Under the pieces are notes generated by a model. That model saw nothing but the letters and a program-made list of their open reading frames with translations. It had not been told where the DNA came from and did not search any database. Shown here piece by piece: positions 34,544-45,508 of a stretch of DNA of 64,000 nt. The DNA is from Melampsora larici-populina 98AG31 (Eukaryota > Basidiomycota > Pucciniomycetes > Pucciniales > Melampsoraceae). Positions within the stretch are counted from its first letter, which is position 1, and every line of letters begins with the position of its first letter. The stretch lies in assembly GCF_000204055.1 (NCBI RefSeq), contig NW_006768787.1:426309-490308 (forward strand), written 5' to 3'. The translations under genes were made by a program, and so were the position numbers.

Positions 34544-34782
34544 GTGTTTCAACTACCAAGTCGCCAGCTTTAACACCTGCGATACTCAAATGCTTTTAAT
34601 CACAATTATCGAGATAATCACATTTGATTTAACTTGCATACTCTATTCGGATGATTATGCAGATTTGAAGCTACCTTGGTTGCTTGATCTGTGTTTCAAT
34701 TACCGAGTAGCTAGCTGCAACCTTTGCAATGCCCAAATGATCTTAACCCCAATTTTCGAGATAATCACATTCGATTCAACTT
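34544..34782 (+). repeat. Direct repeat of about 90 bases, 147 bases apart
   Basis: The segments 34544-34635 and 34691-34782 both begin GTGTTTCAA and share blocks TACC, CAAATG and GAGATAATCACATT with substitutions between. They look like an old tandem duplication. Confidence 0.6.
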
Positions 34783-35131
34783 CCACATTGCCCTCTTTTC
34801 CCCCGCTAGCTGTTACTTTGTCGCTTGATTCATTAAGCTCACAAATTACCTCCAAACGCAATTATCAATCTTCCACTCCAAACTCCTTTCTCATCTAAAG
34901 GTCCTGAATACTTAATACTTGGCCTTCAATGTTCAAACGACCCCACCTTCTCTCCATCTCCCCATCCCCATTATACACTCTGTCTACTATTATTTTGTTT
35001 CTAATTTTTCATGCTCAATTTACATTTCCTCCTCACCCCAGTCATCAGCTATTTTTTTCTACCTATTTGTTAATTGGTTCACTTTTGCTCTCCACTGTCA
35101 TTATTATCAACTCTCAGCTACTACAACTGCA

Positions 35132-35690
35132 ATGACTAAATCTCACCCTGCCGTCGCGCAAGTCTTCTACATCTCTGGGATTTTCTACCAAGTAACAGAC
35201 GTACGTACTCCTTATTCCATTAATTTCGTCCTTCGATTCATCACATCCCCTCCCCACCATCAGTCACTTCCGGCCAATACCTGTACACCTGTGTTCCAAA
35301 CGCCGCCCTTGTCACAGAATTCGGAAGCAGAGTCTCGAGGCGCTTCTACATCAGTATGTACTCCCTACTCTACATCATGTTCGTTTCACTGACTCCACCC
35401 CTACTCTTCAATCAGATGGACCCAACCAAGACCTTGAGATCCGTCCACCAAAATCTGCCGCCTTTACACAAATCAGAAGTACAATTTCGAGGCCCGTCTA
35501 CATCAGTTAGTAATTTTTACTCCACTCAACATGTTTGTCACATCACTGATCCCCTTATTTCCTAATAAGTTGCATCCAATTAACTCCTTAACACTGGATC
35601 ATCACACCCTGCCCGCGTCATACAATTCGAAACACCAACTTCAAGGCTGCTCCTCATCCGCTTGCAACTCTGAACCTACTGCAGGTAACA
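35132..35690 (+). CDS. Unrecognised gene segment with a triplicated 90-bp exon
   Basis: Exon 35132-35200 starts ATG (MTKSHPAVAQVFYISGIFYQ) and stops at a GTACGT donor. Three following exons are each 30 codons in phase 0: 35264-35353, 35416-35505, and 35570 onward (its first 30 codons align, then it runs on to about 35690). All contain a Leu-Pro-Pro or Pro-Pro-Leu core and end in Gly-x-(Ser/Thr/Cys)-(Ser/Thr)-(Ser) (RGASTS, RGPSTS, QGCSSS). The introns between them (62 and 64 bases) are also similar to one another. So a whole exon-plus-intron unit was copied in tandem twice. The protein is Ser/Thr/Pro/Gln-rich and unrecognised. It may continue the gene starting at 34060 and could be cargo or a decayed gene of a Helitron. 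Confidence 0.45.
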
Positions 35691-35779
35691 GTGAAGCTTA
35701 TTTGGCACATGGAATTCATAGCGATTTCCCACACTTATTCACCAGTAGCTCAGCCAGGACCATCACAACTAAGAAGTAA

Positions 35780-37027
35780 GTTTAAACTTTAAGGCTTTCT
35801 TATCCCAATAACATGGTAAATCTATATGACTAAGTCACCATTTTTGACTCGACAGGTGATCTCGAAGACAAAATAGACGCCATTTGAACCAAGTTTTGAC
35901 TTTGTTTCAAGTGCTCAATTATCACTTAACACCTGCACAAAAGACTGATTCACATAGCTCCATATTCAGTGACAAGAAAAAACAGCGTCCCTCGACTGAC
36001 TCAATTGATAGCTCCCAAAAGCACAGTCTGAACTCCCAGTAAGCTGCAGTTTATTTGTGACGTTACGCACCTTTTTCCATTCGTGTTCTTCTTGATCCAT
36101 ATCACATGAACTATTAAATTGAATTAATTGTGTACTCCGCACAAAACTATGCTCACTTTTTTTGAATCTTCTCCAATTGTCTACAAAAATAACCCTTTGT
36201 TTCAAAAGACACAGTGTATTTGTAGCGTGTGTCAATTGTAGTTATCCAGACATTAAGGATTGATTCCTATTACTCCAAAGTGTTTTCAAAAGCCCCCAAG
36301 TTGCCATTTGAATCTGTGAAATCGCATTACATGCCCAGTACCGCAGCATTACGAACCTGTACCTCCTGATAAGCCCGCTTCTTCAAACATAATCCACGAC
36401 TGATTGAACTTTGCACCATTGCCAAAGTGACAAAGAGCAATATACGATGACTGCAAATTTGACCAGCCATAGTTCGTTGTTACTATCATCAACTGTGTGA
36501 CAACCAAGGACAGTATTAGCACCTTAATCACCGATTAATGTAAAAATTGTTGATTACTATAGATTCACGTTTCGTTTTTTCGTCAACATTTTTGTGAAAA
36601 AAAAGCTCCTGGACATATATTCTGTCTTTGCCTTTGTCAAAACAAGATCCTCCGAACCGATGCTACAAATGGTTTGCCCAATTCACATCTTCGGAACTTC
36701 GTGTACTCACTTGCTCCCATAAACAGCAATTAATCAACAATCACCATAATAGATAATTACAGTCGAAAAATTTAACACCTAATTATCCACATAAACGGGA
36801 TGTTGGAAAATCCATTTTACAAAGATCATGCACAAACTCATAACGATAACCTTGCAGACCTGCATTGGAGAGGATGAAATTCCCTTTCAACCGGAGTCTA
36901 GATATCAACCTCGATCATTAGCGATATCCGTCAAAGTGAAGACAACAACAAAGTATCAATGTAACCCCCGAACAAATTCCACCAACCATGCAAGTCTAGC
37001 ATCATTTATGATTTACGTCTAAGTAGG
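35780..37027. other. Low-coding stretch between exon-like segments
   Basis: No exon could be supported. A 64-codon plus-strand frame at 36828-37022 and minus-strand frames at 35966-36235 carry no motif. Confidence 0.3.
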
Positions 37028-37965
37028 ATGATCGAAGATCTATTTATAACTTTTTATAACCGCCGTCACCTCCATTTTCCCAAGTTTTTCAATTCGAAGG
37101 AGCACCGTGTCGCATTCAGCATATTCGCTCTGCACCAGTTAATTATCACGAATTCTGATTCCTCAATCTGCACACACCTCTATATACTCAATCAGAATTT
37201 ACCTTACCAAATGCCACAATTCTTAGAACTTGATGTAACACTCAACATAACTAACTCAATTCATGCTACGTATAATCAATTCCAGTCAATTTTAGACAAC
37301 ATCTCTATACATAACCCAAATCACTACTTCATCATTGATTTTTACAAGAATAGACTTCCTCAACTCACAATCAAACCAATCATTAATTCTATAACTGGGG
37401 CAACAAGTGTCAATAATTTCATTAACAATCACACTACCAACTTCAATTACGCTGACTTTCAATTGCTATTTCCAATACTCAATTCGTAAGCTATAATCTA
37501 CAATTGCAAACTAATGTAACCTAATGTCTATCTCCTGTTATGGGTTGATACTTCATCAGACACATTTTATTCGACCCCGATACTACTACCTTCATCACTG
37601 TACACGAAGGCATCTGCCGTATTCAACGTGAGTTGTTGAACAATAACCGTAAGCTACTCTTCGAGACCAGTATCAAGGAAACTACGCCCTAATTATATCA
37701 CTAATGTATTGTTGATTTTTTAAAACCAATCAGGTAATGATCACAATTCAGTCAATTACACCAGTCCGCCCCAACCAATAAGTTCATGTGTATTTCAAGT
37801 CATGATAAGTTTTACCGTAGACAATCCCATCCCCCCAGCACAAACTCAAAGCCAGGGCAATAGAGTTTTGTACAAATTGGAGGTAGCACACTACTACATC
37901 AGCGTAGAGTTCCAACGACGCAGTTTACCGCACGCGCACTACATATTAAGGAGCTTCTTCCAATG
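37028..37965 (+). pseudogene. Unrecognised exons and a decayed Helitron Rep fragment
   Basis: A long frame at 37028-37486 ends at a GTAAGC donor and joins in frame to 37561 onward (HILFDPDTTTFITVHEGICR), giving an Asn/Ile-rich protein I do not recognise. Further on, 37900-37965 reads VEFQRRSLPHAHYIL. That matches the HUH nuclease motif of Helitron Rep, where the intact copy in this window reads VEFQKRGLPHVHLIL. No open Rep frame surrounds it, so it is a relic of an older Helitron. The link between the upstream exons and this relic is uncertain. Confidence 0.45.
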
Positions 37966-38462
37966 TAATATAATATTATGATAATTGCTTGATGTATTAC
38001 ACTAGCCAAATTACTAAATCATTAGAGTTCCTCGTCAACTGCCTCGATAGCAGATTTTCCAGAATTCAACCAACTTTGCTACGTCCCCTCATAATTTTAG
38101 ATGCCACTTCAAATATGAATCATACAAATGAAATTAGATTACATGTGAGTTACAACTTTGAGTAATGCATTTCAGCAGAATCCAGTAAAGCTTTTAACAA
38201 AATATATGATTCAAAACTTAAGCATATTGACACGCTACGACCACTCTATTTCGATTCCTAAGAACAGAATTACAAAAAGGATCCCGGTATCCTCACCACC
38301 CCCCCCTAGTAACTCCACCACCCCCTCCCGTTCACAGCTAGTGAAAGGCTTAGTCGCTGCTGACACAAGTCGTGACAGTGCTAGCTTGAACCGCGCTCTC
38401 AGCACTCACTGAGAATTTTCTTTGATTGTTTCCCTAACAAAACATCATATAGGTACAATAAT

Positions 38463-38551
38463 TGAAGGATCCTTCAAGTGTTGCGCGAAACAAACAAACA
38501 ATATGAATCGAGATCGCTCCGACCGATCGAATTTGAATCGATCGGAGCGAT
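38463..38551. repeat. Palindromes inside the MULE left end
   Basis: TTGAAGGATCCTTCAA at 38462-38477 is a perfect 16-bp palindrome. ATCGCTCCGA (38513-38522) pairs with TCGGAGCGAT (38542-38551). They lie just inside the left terminal repeat and could be transposase or host-factor sites. Confidence 0.5.
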
Positions 38552-39008
38552 TGGAAAACAATTCTGAGAAACAATCAATCAGACCGATTGAATTGATCGT
38601 GTCGAGTGCCTTATATGTTTCCCTTTTTTTGGGTTAGTGTGGTTAAGCATTTGAAAGACCAGATAAAAAAACACATGATGTCAGGAGAACCGATTGAATT
38701 GATCACATTGTGTTCTTGTGCTCAATCCACTCGGTTCTCAACCCTTTTGAGCAAGTGTGATTGCTCGGGTAAATTCCGTAGCTTATTGTGTAGCTGGACA
38801 AAGTTTGATATCTTTGATGACTCGATTACAAGATTCATTACCAAAGACAAAGGAGTGTGGTGTCAAAATGAATGACGAGAGCCAACAAGGCGATGATCTT
38901 GTAGAGCTACAGAGACAGACAAGGAGAGAGAGAAGGACAATTCAGATCCATGTATGTATTTGGTGGATCTTATAGTGTTTGTCCTAGGATGTGTTGAGCA
39001 TTGTACGA

Positions 39009-41082
39009 CTAGACCACTCCATGCTCGACTGTGGCCGGATCTGCTGATTCTACTGGGATAGGACAAGTTCTTTTGTTGTGACCTGTCTTGTGGCATTGGC
39101 TACATCGAGGACCGTTTTGTTCAGCTTCCTGATGCTCATGACGACAAAGATCGCGCTTGGTCTTGTTCGAAGATCCTGTAGGCCGACCACGAGATCGAAT
39201 CGGAGCTGGATCACCAATGGTGGGAGTTGGACTGACAAGAATCCGGCTTAACTGACTCCACAACACGCTCTGTTGATGGGCGGGGAGAGTGTTATGTTGT
39301 GCTCGTACGAGGTTGAGTAGCGAGTCAAAGTTAGGTGGTTGGTTGTGTATAACTGGGTCAACTAAAGGCGGTTCTAGATGCCAATGAGGGTCGAAGTGGT
39401 TCACAGCCAATTTCCTCGAAGATAAGATGAGATGCTTCAGGAAGTGGGCACAGGGCAATCCTTTTGATCCAGAAAGTACGTAGGTGCAGTTGTTGGTGTC
39501 ATCTAAAGAAAGGGCTTTTTGATACTGCTTGTAGGTCTATTTGTGATTTGGGTTTAGAATGTTTCATAATGAATCAGGAAAGGAATTGTTGGGAGGAAAC
39601 TAGACAAGAACTTACCTCTAGTAGTGCGTAGTGCGAGATTTTTCTGTTGACATCAGTCCAGATTTGAGGACGAAGTCGAGATAAAGTATGAGTTCGATCA
39701 AAGGCTATACGGTGTTCTATCCTATCTCTTTGCTGTTGACAAACAAATTCCAGCTTGGTGTATACAGTTGCAAGATCACCAGTTGATGTCCAGATCCAGC
39801 CTTTGATACCAGCATGACCACCTTCAATCCGAGAGGTGACGGTGTGACCAAAATGTTTTATATCCTTTGTCCAAGCAGTTACAAACTTTTCCTTGTGAAT
39901 CACCCACGTACTCTTGATGTAATTGAAAGAAGTCTCGCCAATATCAGTTCGAAGAGCCTCAAAGCGTGCTTCGAAGTCTTCGGGAGAGATCGAGTTGCAA
40001 ATTTCCTGCCAGCTGCTTTGAAACGCTTTCCATTGCTCGTCTGTTAATTTCATCTTGATGTTAGCTTGAATATTTTTCTCGATATGCCATTTGCAGAGTA
40101 GATTCTTGGTGTGTGGTAGAGTTTCCTTCAGAGCGTTCATCAAGGCGAGCTCTCTATCAGTCACAACAGCCTGCAGATTTGAAAGCTTGGACCCAAAGCA
40201 CAGCTTCATCTGCTCCAAAACCCATCGATAGTCGGCTTCAGTTTCTTGTCGCATTAGACCAAAGCATAGAGAGATAGACTGATGTGTTGGTGAAACTCCC
40301 ATCACGTGGAGGAGTGGCATTTGAAACCTAAGACAACCAAACCACAAAAATCAGTCAGTCTCAACTCTGATTAAACTTGATTGCTGTGAAAGATCTCACC
40401 GATTGGTTTTGTAAGTTGAATCCATCAGTAGCACATCAGATGTCCAGAAGTCCGAAGCCGACTTCACACTAGCTTTGGGGGCAACAAACAGACGTAGGAG
40501 TCGGTGATTAGAATCCAGTTCATAGGTATGGAACACATCATTTGCCTTGAGGTTGTCTATCAAAGCTTCAAGTGGAGTGCGTCCATTGAGATCCAAAAGT
40601 TTTTGTTTCTTGATCATGTTGTAGATGTCCTGGCTGGTTGACAAGTTAGTGGGATCGGATGCCTTCAAGGTGCGTAGAATGAGTCATGGAGGAACACCTG
40701 CATTTGCAAGGTTAATAACAAAGTTGTGCTGTTCTGGTGCAAGTCTACGTGAAGCTGGTATCTCAGCAAGGTTTGTAGAAGGTTCATGATTGTTGTGCTG
40801 ATCATTTTTAAATTCAATCTTCCACTGATGAGTGATTTCCACACGTCGAATTGTAGCAGACCAATTGCATCCCAGAAGTTGAGTTGAGGTGGATCGAACT
40901 GCACTGACGACTTGCTGAGGTGTTCCACCATGAGAACAGGCAAAGACTCGTTTCTTTTGTCTCTTATGTTTATCAGAACAGGTGCGGGTGATTTTCAACC
41001 AGTAGCCTGATCCTTTGGCATAGTTCCGCAGTGCATCTTCAGCTTCTTGTAAGGATGGGTATATAACTTCGCCAAAATCCAT
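39009..41082 (-). pseudogene. MULE transposase (FAR1-like) with one nonsense codon
   Basis: Exons 41082-40400, 40327-39616 and 39536-39009 join in frame (introns GTGAGA…TTAG and GTAAGT…ATAG). Order of parts: a FAR1-type amino zinc-binding region (KGSGYWLKITRTCSDKHKRQ … RVFACSHGG), the catalytic core with Asp in VLLMDSTYKTNR, Asp in AVVTDRELALMNAL, CKWHIEKNI and Glu in SRIEGGHAGIKGW, a SWIM-type zinc motif (CTYV…GLPCAHFLKH), and a CCHC knuckle near the end (CSQCHKTGHNKRTC). An in-frame TGA at 40684-40686 stands where a Trp codon would be expected (VPP then LILRTLKA). It is the only defect seen, so the gene is nearly intact but should not make full-length protein. Confidence 0.88.
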
Positions 41083-41349
41083 TTTTGAGGTGTGGTGTGT
41101 TGTTAGATGATGACAAGAGTTTTTGAGTTGTGAGCTGTGGAGTTGGATGATATGGAGCTGGGAAAAAGTTGGATAGAGCTGAAGCTTTTTGGGTGAACTT
41201 CAAAAATTACAAAGATGGGAGCGTGGTTCAATCTGGCACTGTCACGACATGTGTCACCAGGCACTAAGCCTTTCACTAGCTGTGAATGGGAGGGGGGTGG
41301 TGGGGTTACTAGGGGGGGGGGGGTGGGGATACCGGGATCCTTACAAAAA

Positions 41350-42614
41350 TCCTACCAAGATTAGGACATAGAATAATTCATATGCGAAATGGTTAGGTTT
41401 GGGACTTAGGAGTCAGGGGTTAGGATTAGGGTGTCAGGGTCAGGGCTGAGAATATTACAAGCCGGGCCAGGGCTAAGCACCACTTCACATGTACCTCGCT
41501 TCGAAGTTCCCCGCAGGGGGATGATTCTTCCATCTTGCCAACACTTCCACTGTCATTTATACTCATACTGATCTGCTTACCGAACCACCCGCATTAACTT
41601 ATCCAGAGTTCGACCGAGAAGTCCATATATGACTACCTATCCTTCTAATCGAGTATCTCACAACTCAGCAATATTCGGAACTTGCGAACTTTCTATACTC
41701 CAATGTTCAACCGGTCGCACATCTGATAAAGATGAAGTCAAAGACGCTGATTTTGCCCATGACTCGGAATATATAATTAGTATTTACTTCACCTCATTTT
41801 CTTGTGAACACAATTTATCCAAATTAATTAACTAATCAAATCTTTTTTTTTGTCTCTATTAAACATTCTCGGCTCGCGATCAAGTTAAGAACTAACGCTA
41901 TTCTTTTGACTCGATAGATATTTTCCCTAAATAATATATTCATCAACCACCTACAATCCAAGAACTTCAAATTCAAATTACATCTGACAGACAGCATCAA
42001 TTTTTGGTTACTCGACCCAGTTACTCAGACTCCCCAAAATTGAAACTACTTCCAACTGGCCAACCAAACCCTGTACACGGAATACAGAAACTCCAAACCA
42101 CGTTACAAATTTGTGATGTAAGCTCACGCTTTGTTAATTCCCAAGTATTCACCTGGCCTTATGCTCACTGTTTCTAGAATGACCATTACAACGTCATAAT
42201 TAAATATTTACTAGACTCGAATCCAGTTCTTCACCGACAATCTCGCGACCACCTCATGTTGTAGATAATATGCTCTAATCATGGTTTGTTCTCCACTTAA
42301 TACAATTAACAAATATAACTTCCAATTTACTATAAGCCAGTGCTCAGGACTGGCTACTTGGGTCTGTGACCAGAAAATACGACCCTCAAGTATTGCTGCT
42401 GTGATACTTTAGCTTCATGTGAGTTGACTCGCTCGCATTACAACCGATGGAGTAATCAATTGCTGACGTTCGGCAAATTATCATGATCAAGCCAAAAGAT
42501 AACCCCATTTTCCGTTTTCACGTCTAGGTTTCAAATCTCGCTTTGGAAACTGACATAAATTTTTACTATATATAGAGTCTCAAGAAACAGCGACCACAAT
42601 TGCTTTGTTCCTCG
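41350..42614. other. Between MULE and Helitron genes, no supported gene
   Basis: Nothing codes convincingly. A G-rich telomere-like patch (GGGGTTAGGATTAGGG) lies at about 41414-41430. The Helitron left end should lie in this stretch or left of the MULE but was not found. Confidence 0.35.
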
Positions 42615-42617
42615 ACT

Positions 42618-42724
42618 ATTAATCTCGAAATCTTGATTAATCTCGAAATCTTGATCTTGATTGATTGATCCCGATAATCTCGTTCCTCGAATAATCTCGT
42701 TTCTCGAATAATCTCGTTCCTCGA
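42618..42724. repeat. Minisatellites upstream of the Helitron companion gene
   Basis: Two copies of an 18-base unit (ATTAATCTCGAAATCTTG, at 42618 and 42636) are followed by three copies of a 17-base unit (ATAATCTCGTTCCTCGA at 42674, 42691 and 42708, the middle one with one change). All share the word AATCTCG. Confidence 0.75.
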
Positions 42725-42934
42725 TTCCCGGTCAGTCCTCGAATCACCAGACCCAACTCCCCCCATATTCTACAACCATTTATATTCATTTATATACATA
42801 TCTGTCCACTTAGTGTGTGGCTTAAATACTTTTACTCTCTACACTTTTTCTCAACACAGCTAACTATTATTTGTGTTTTTCTCATGTGGGCAATCATAGA
42901 TACAGTCTTACTTTGGGGTTATTAAAAAGATCCG

Positions 42935-44201
42935 ATGGCCGATCCCAACGAGTCAACTACTCATGGTTTGTATTTGACTGGAAACTTTGAAATTGAGAGC
43001 AAGGCAAGCTTCACCTTTTGAATAGGTGGTCTCATGCTTCGCTAACTGTGCCCTATTTAATTAAAGCAGCTTTCACCAGAAAACGGATGGCGAGTAGAGT
43101 ATCGGACCTATGCAACATCGATCGCTAGCGGTGGCGCACATCGGGAGCGCTTAATGAGCTATGATATTCAACTTAAAGGATACAGCCAAGCTCAATTTAA
43201 ACTGGAGCCAGGCAATATTTATTTCCTTAGAGGGTCTTTTTTTCCTTCAAACACGGATGAAACCACGAAAGACATACTATTCTTTGAAGCCTCTGACCGA
43301 GTATTGATTAGTTCTTCAGAAAACTTCAGTGGTAACTTAGTCGACTCAATTGCGGTGACCGGAGTTGGCATCATTACGGCCATTGATAAATTCCCGGAGC
43401 CTATTACCAATGGTTGTATACCTAATCCAGCTGATGGAGAGAAGATTGTCACGGTTGTGACTGTTTTACATTCCGATTACAATCCAACTGTAAGTAAATT
43501 TCGCACATCACTTCGAACAGTAGCTGAGATTTGCTCACCGCAGGCGAAGGGCCCTAAACAATCCACTGTTGAATATCGTATTCCACCGACTCGTAACTTG
43601 GCTGGAACTTCAAAAATATTGCAAGTTGGGCGCGAGTATCAATTCCATGGCTTCTTGAAAGACTTCGATGAAAAAACTTGCATGTACATAGTAATTGTAA
43701 GTTCAATCCCTGTTTATTTTTCTACGAAAATTTTATTAATCACATGAATTCAGGCGAGCAAGGTCTCGCCAACAACTGGCAGCAAAGAATACGATGTAGG
43801 GGTCAAGTCTGACAAATTGGGCCGGGAAGATGCGAAACTGCAGTTGTCCAAAAACAAACCCGTGAAGTAAGCTAATCCCAAAATCTGAAACTGAGTCCCA
43901 CAAGACTAATACATGTTCTTTAACTAGATTCACGCCACGCTCCTTAAATGCGCAGTTCAAATCGCCACTCATAACTACTGATTCGGAATCGGTTCAAAGT
44001 CTCCGATTCGGGCCTTCTGACTATGGCCCTTCTTCATTCTCCTCTGCTTCTAACGACGTTGCAGCTGGGCCATCTGATAGCTCTCCAAACACTGCTGTAT
44101 CGGACACCATTCCAAACCCGTCAAGCAAGAAGAGAACTCGGGCTCCACCAAAGCGAAATACCAAAAGGGGTAGAGCTCTCGATTTGACCATAGCCGAATA
44201 G
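42935..44201 (+). CDS. Helitron companion protein (ORF1), five exons
   Basis: Exons 42935-43003, 43070-43489, 43544-43696, 43754-43866 and 43928-44201 join in frame to about 342 residues. Intron 1 begins GCAAGC (a GC-AG intron); the others begin GTAAGT or GTAAGC. Intron 2 is 54 bases, so it could also be read through. The amino half has beta-rich text with YSQAQFKLEPGNIYFLRGS, DSIAVTGVGIITAIDKF and REYQFHGFLKDFDEKTCMYI, which looks like oligonucleotide-binding folds. The tail is Ser/Pro-rich and ends with a strong basic cluster KKRTRAPPKRNTKRGR, a likely nuclear signal. It lies 1.3 kb upstream of the Rep/helicase gene on the same strand. Some Helitrons carry single-strand-binding accessory genes, so that role is inferred from position and composition. 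No stop or frameshift was found. Confidence 0.65.
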
Positions 44202-45508
44202 TACACTCTGTAAGTTATCTCAGACTCACGCACTTGCCCAAGTATCATTTTCCCCAACTGTGCCCGTGCTGATACGAGGTGTGTACTGTTGTAGATTGAA
44301 TGCCCCAGCCCCTCGTATTTTGACTTCGGTAGATGGAATTTGTTTTTAGTTTCACACACCAAACAATTATTTCAAAGTACATGCAATTTCTTTACAAATC
44401 ATGCAGTTGTGGGTTGTGCTCTTCTGGCATTGGCAAAATTGTTTTTCCGTGAATTTCGTATTCCGAGTTGTTCAACATTCTCTTTAAGATCTATTGTACG
44501 CATTTCTATACGTATTGTTATTCAATCCTCATCTATATGATTTGTTCAGTAATACAAAGTTGTATTCTCAATCCATTAAGCCAAACCACTACTCGACCTG
44601 AGCAGACAGCCATCTCCCAGTATCAAAGCAACAATAGATCAACTCAAATCAACAGCTGATGGACAAGAGGAGTAGAGGGTTACATTGACCCAATAACACT
44701 AACACAGAAACACCTGCTGTAAACCAGCATTTTTTTAATCCATCAGTAGTTCATATATATCCGTATAGTCAATGATGTTAGTTGTGAGTTGATAGACCAA
44801 TGCAATGCTGCCGTATACACTAAGCTAGATATGCTGTTTACTAAACAGAGAGCTTCAAATCTACAAAGAACGAATACCAACATCAGAGATATGCATTACA
44901 ACACTGCAACAAACGCTCAATACCAAGTATCCTCGCCATAATCATGACCGTAACCTCGTTGTTTAACCTAAACTTCTCCATCTGATTTCATTCGAAGAAC
45001 TCAAAATTTCGGCTGAAAGCATTATTTGACAACTTGAAACTACCAACTTGCCAATCGAATTATGCAATCAGAATAATACTCGTCATTTATAGTCATAGTA
45101 GCACAAATCCTGAATTTAAATTAAAGAACTACTTTGAAATCATCAATATTAACTTTGCAAACTTTGACCTCAGCTCAATTCAATCTCTTTCAAACTTCGA
45201 CGGAGAAACTCGATTTCTACACGCTCTATTTCTTGGTCTATCAATTCCCAAATATAGTCAGTCTTCATCTTGCATACGTTTTCGGGTAAAATCCCCAACT
45301 CCTTCCTAATCGAGTCGTCCAGTTGTTACAGCGCGGTCTCGCCCTTGAATCGAAACAACCACGGAAGAGATAACTAGGGTGAGAGCTGCAATACTGAAGT
45401 AAGTCTTCTCTCGAATTTGTTCAACTGATTATTATATAGATGCGAATTGAAGATGGTTAATCCAGCAACAACTGATGAATGATTTTAACTTGTATTTATA
45501 GTTGTATC
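44202..45508. other. Spacer between the two Helitron genes
   Basis: This is AT-rich with no supported exon. A 91-codon plus-strand frame at 45034-45309 might be an upstream exon of the Rep gene, but I could not join it. Confidence 0.4.

Larger units (their letters stand above)
38279..41340. mobile_element. Mutator-like element (MULE) with 9-bp target duplication
   Basis: The ends GGATCCCGGTATCC (38279) and its complement (to 41340) open inverted repeats of about 115 bases that also share CTAGTAAC, CACAGCTAGTGAAAGGC and TCGTGACAGTGC. The 9-bp direct repeat TTACAAAAA flanks it exactly at 38270-38278 and 41341-41349. The element is 3062 bp and holds a single minus-strand transposase gene. Long inverted ends with a 9-bp target copy define the Mutator superfamily. 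Confidence 0.93.

Noticed and set aside
41391..41450. Telomere-like GGTTAGGATTAGGG patch
   Set aside because: There are only two imperfect TTAGGG-like units amid other G-rich words; this is not an interstitial telomere array.
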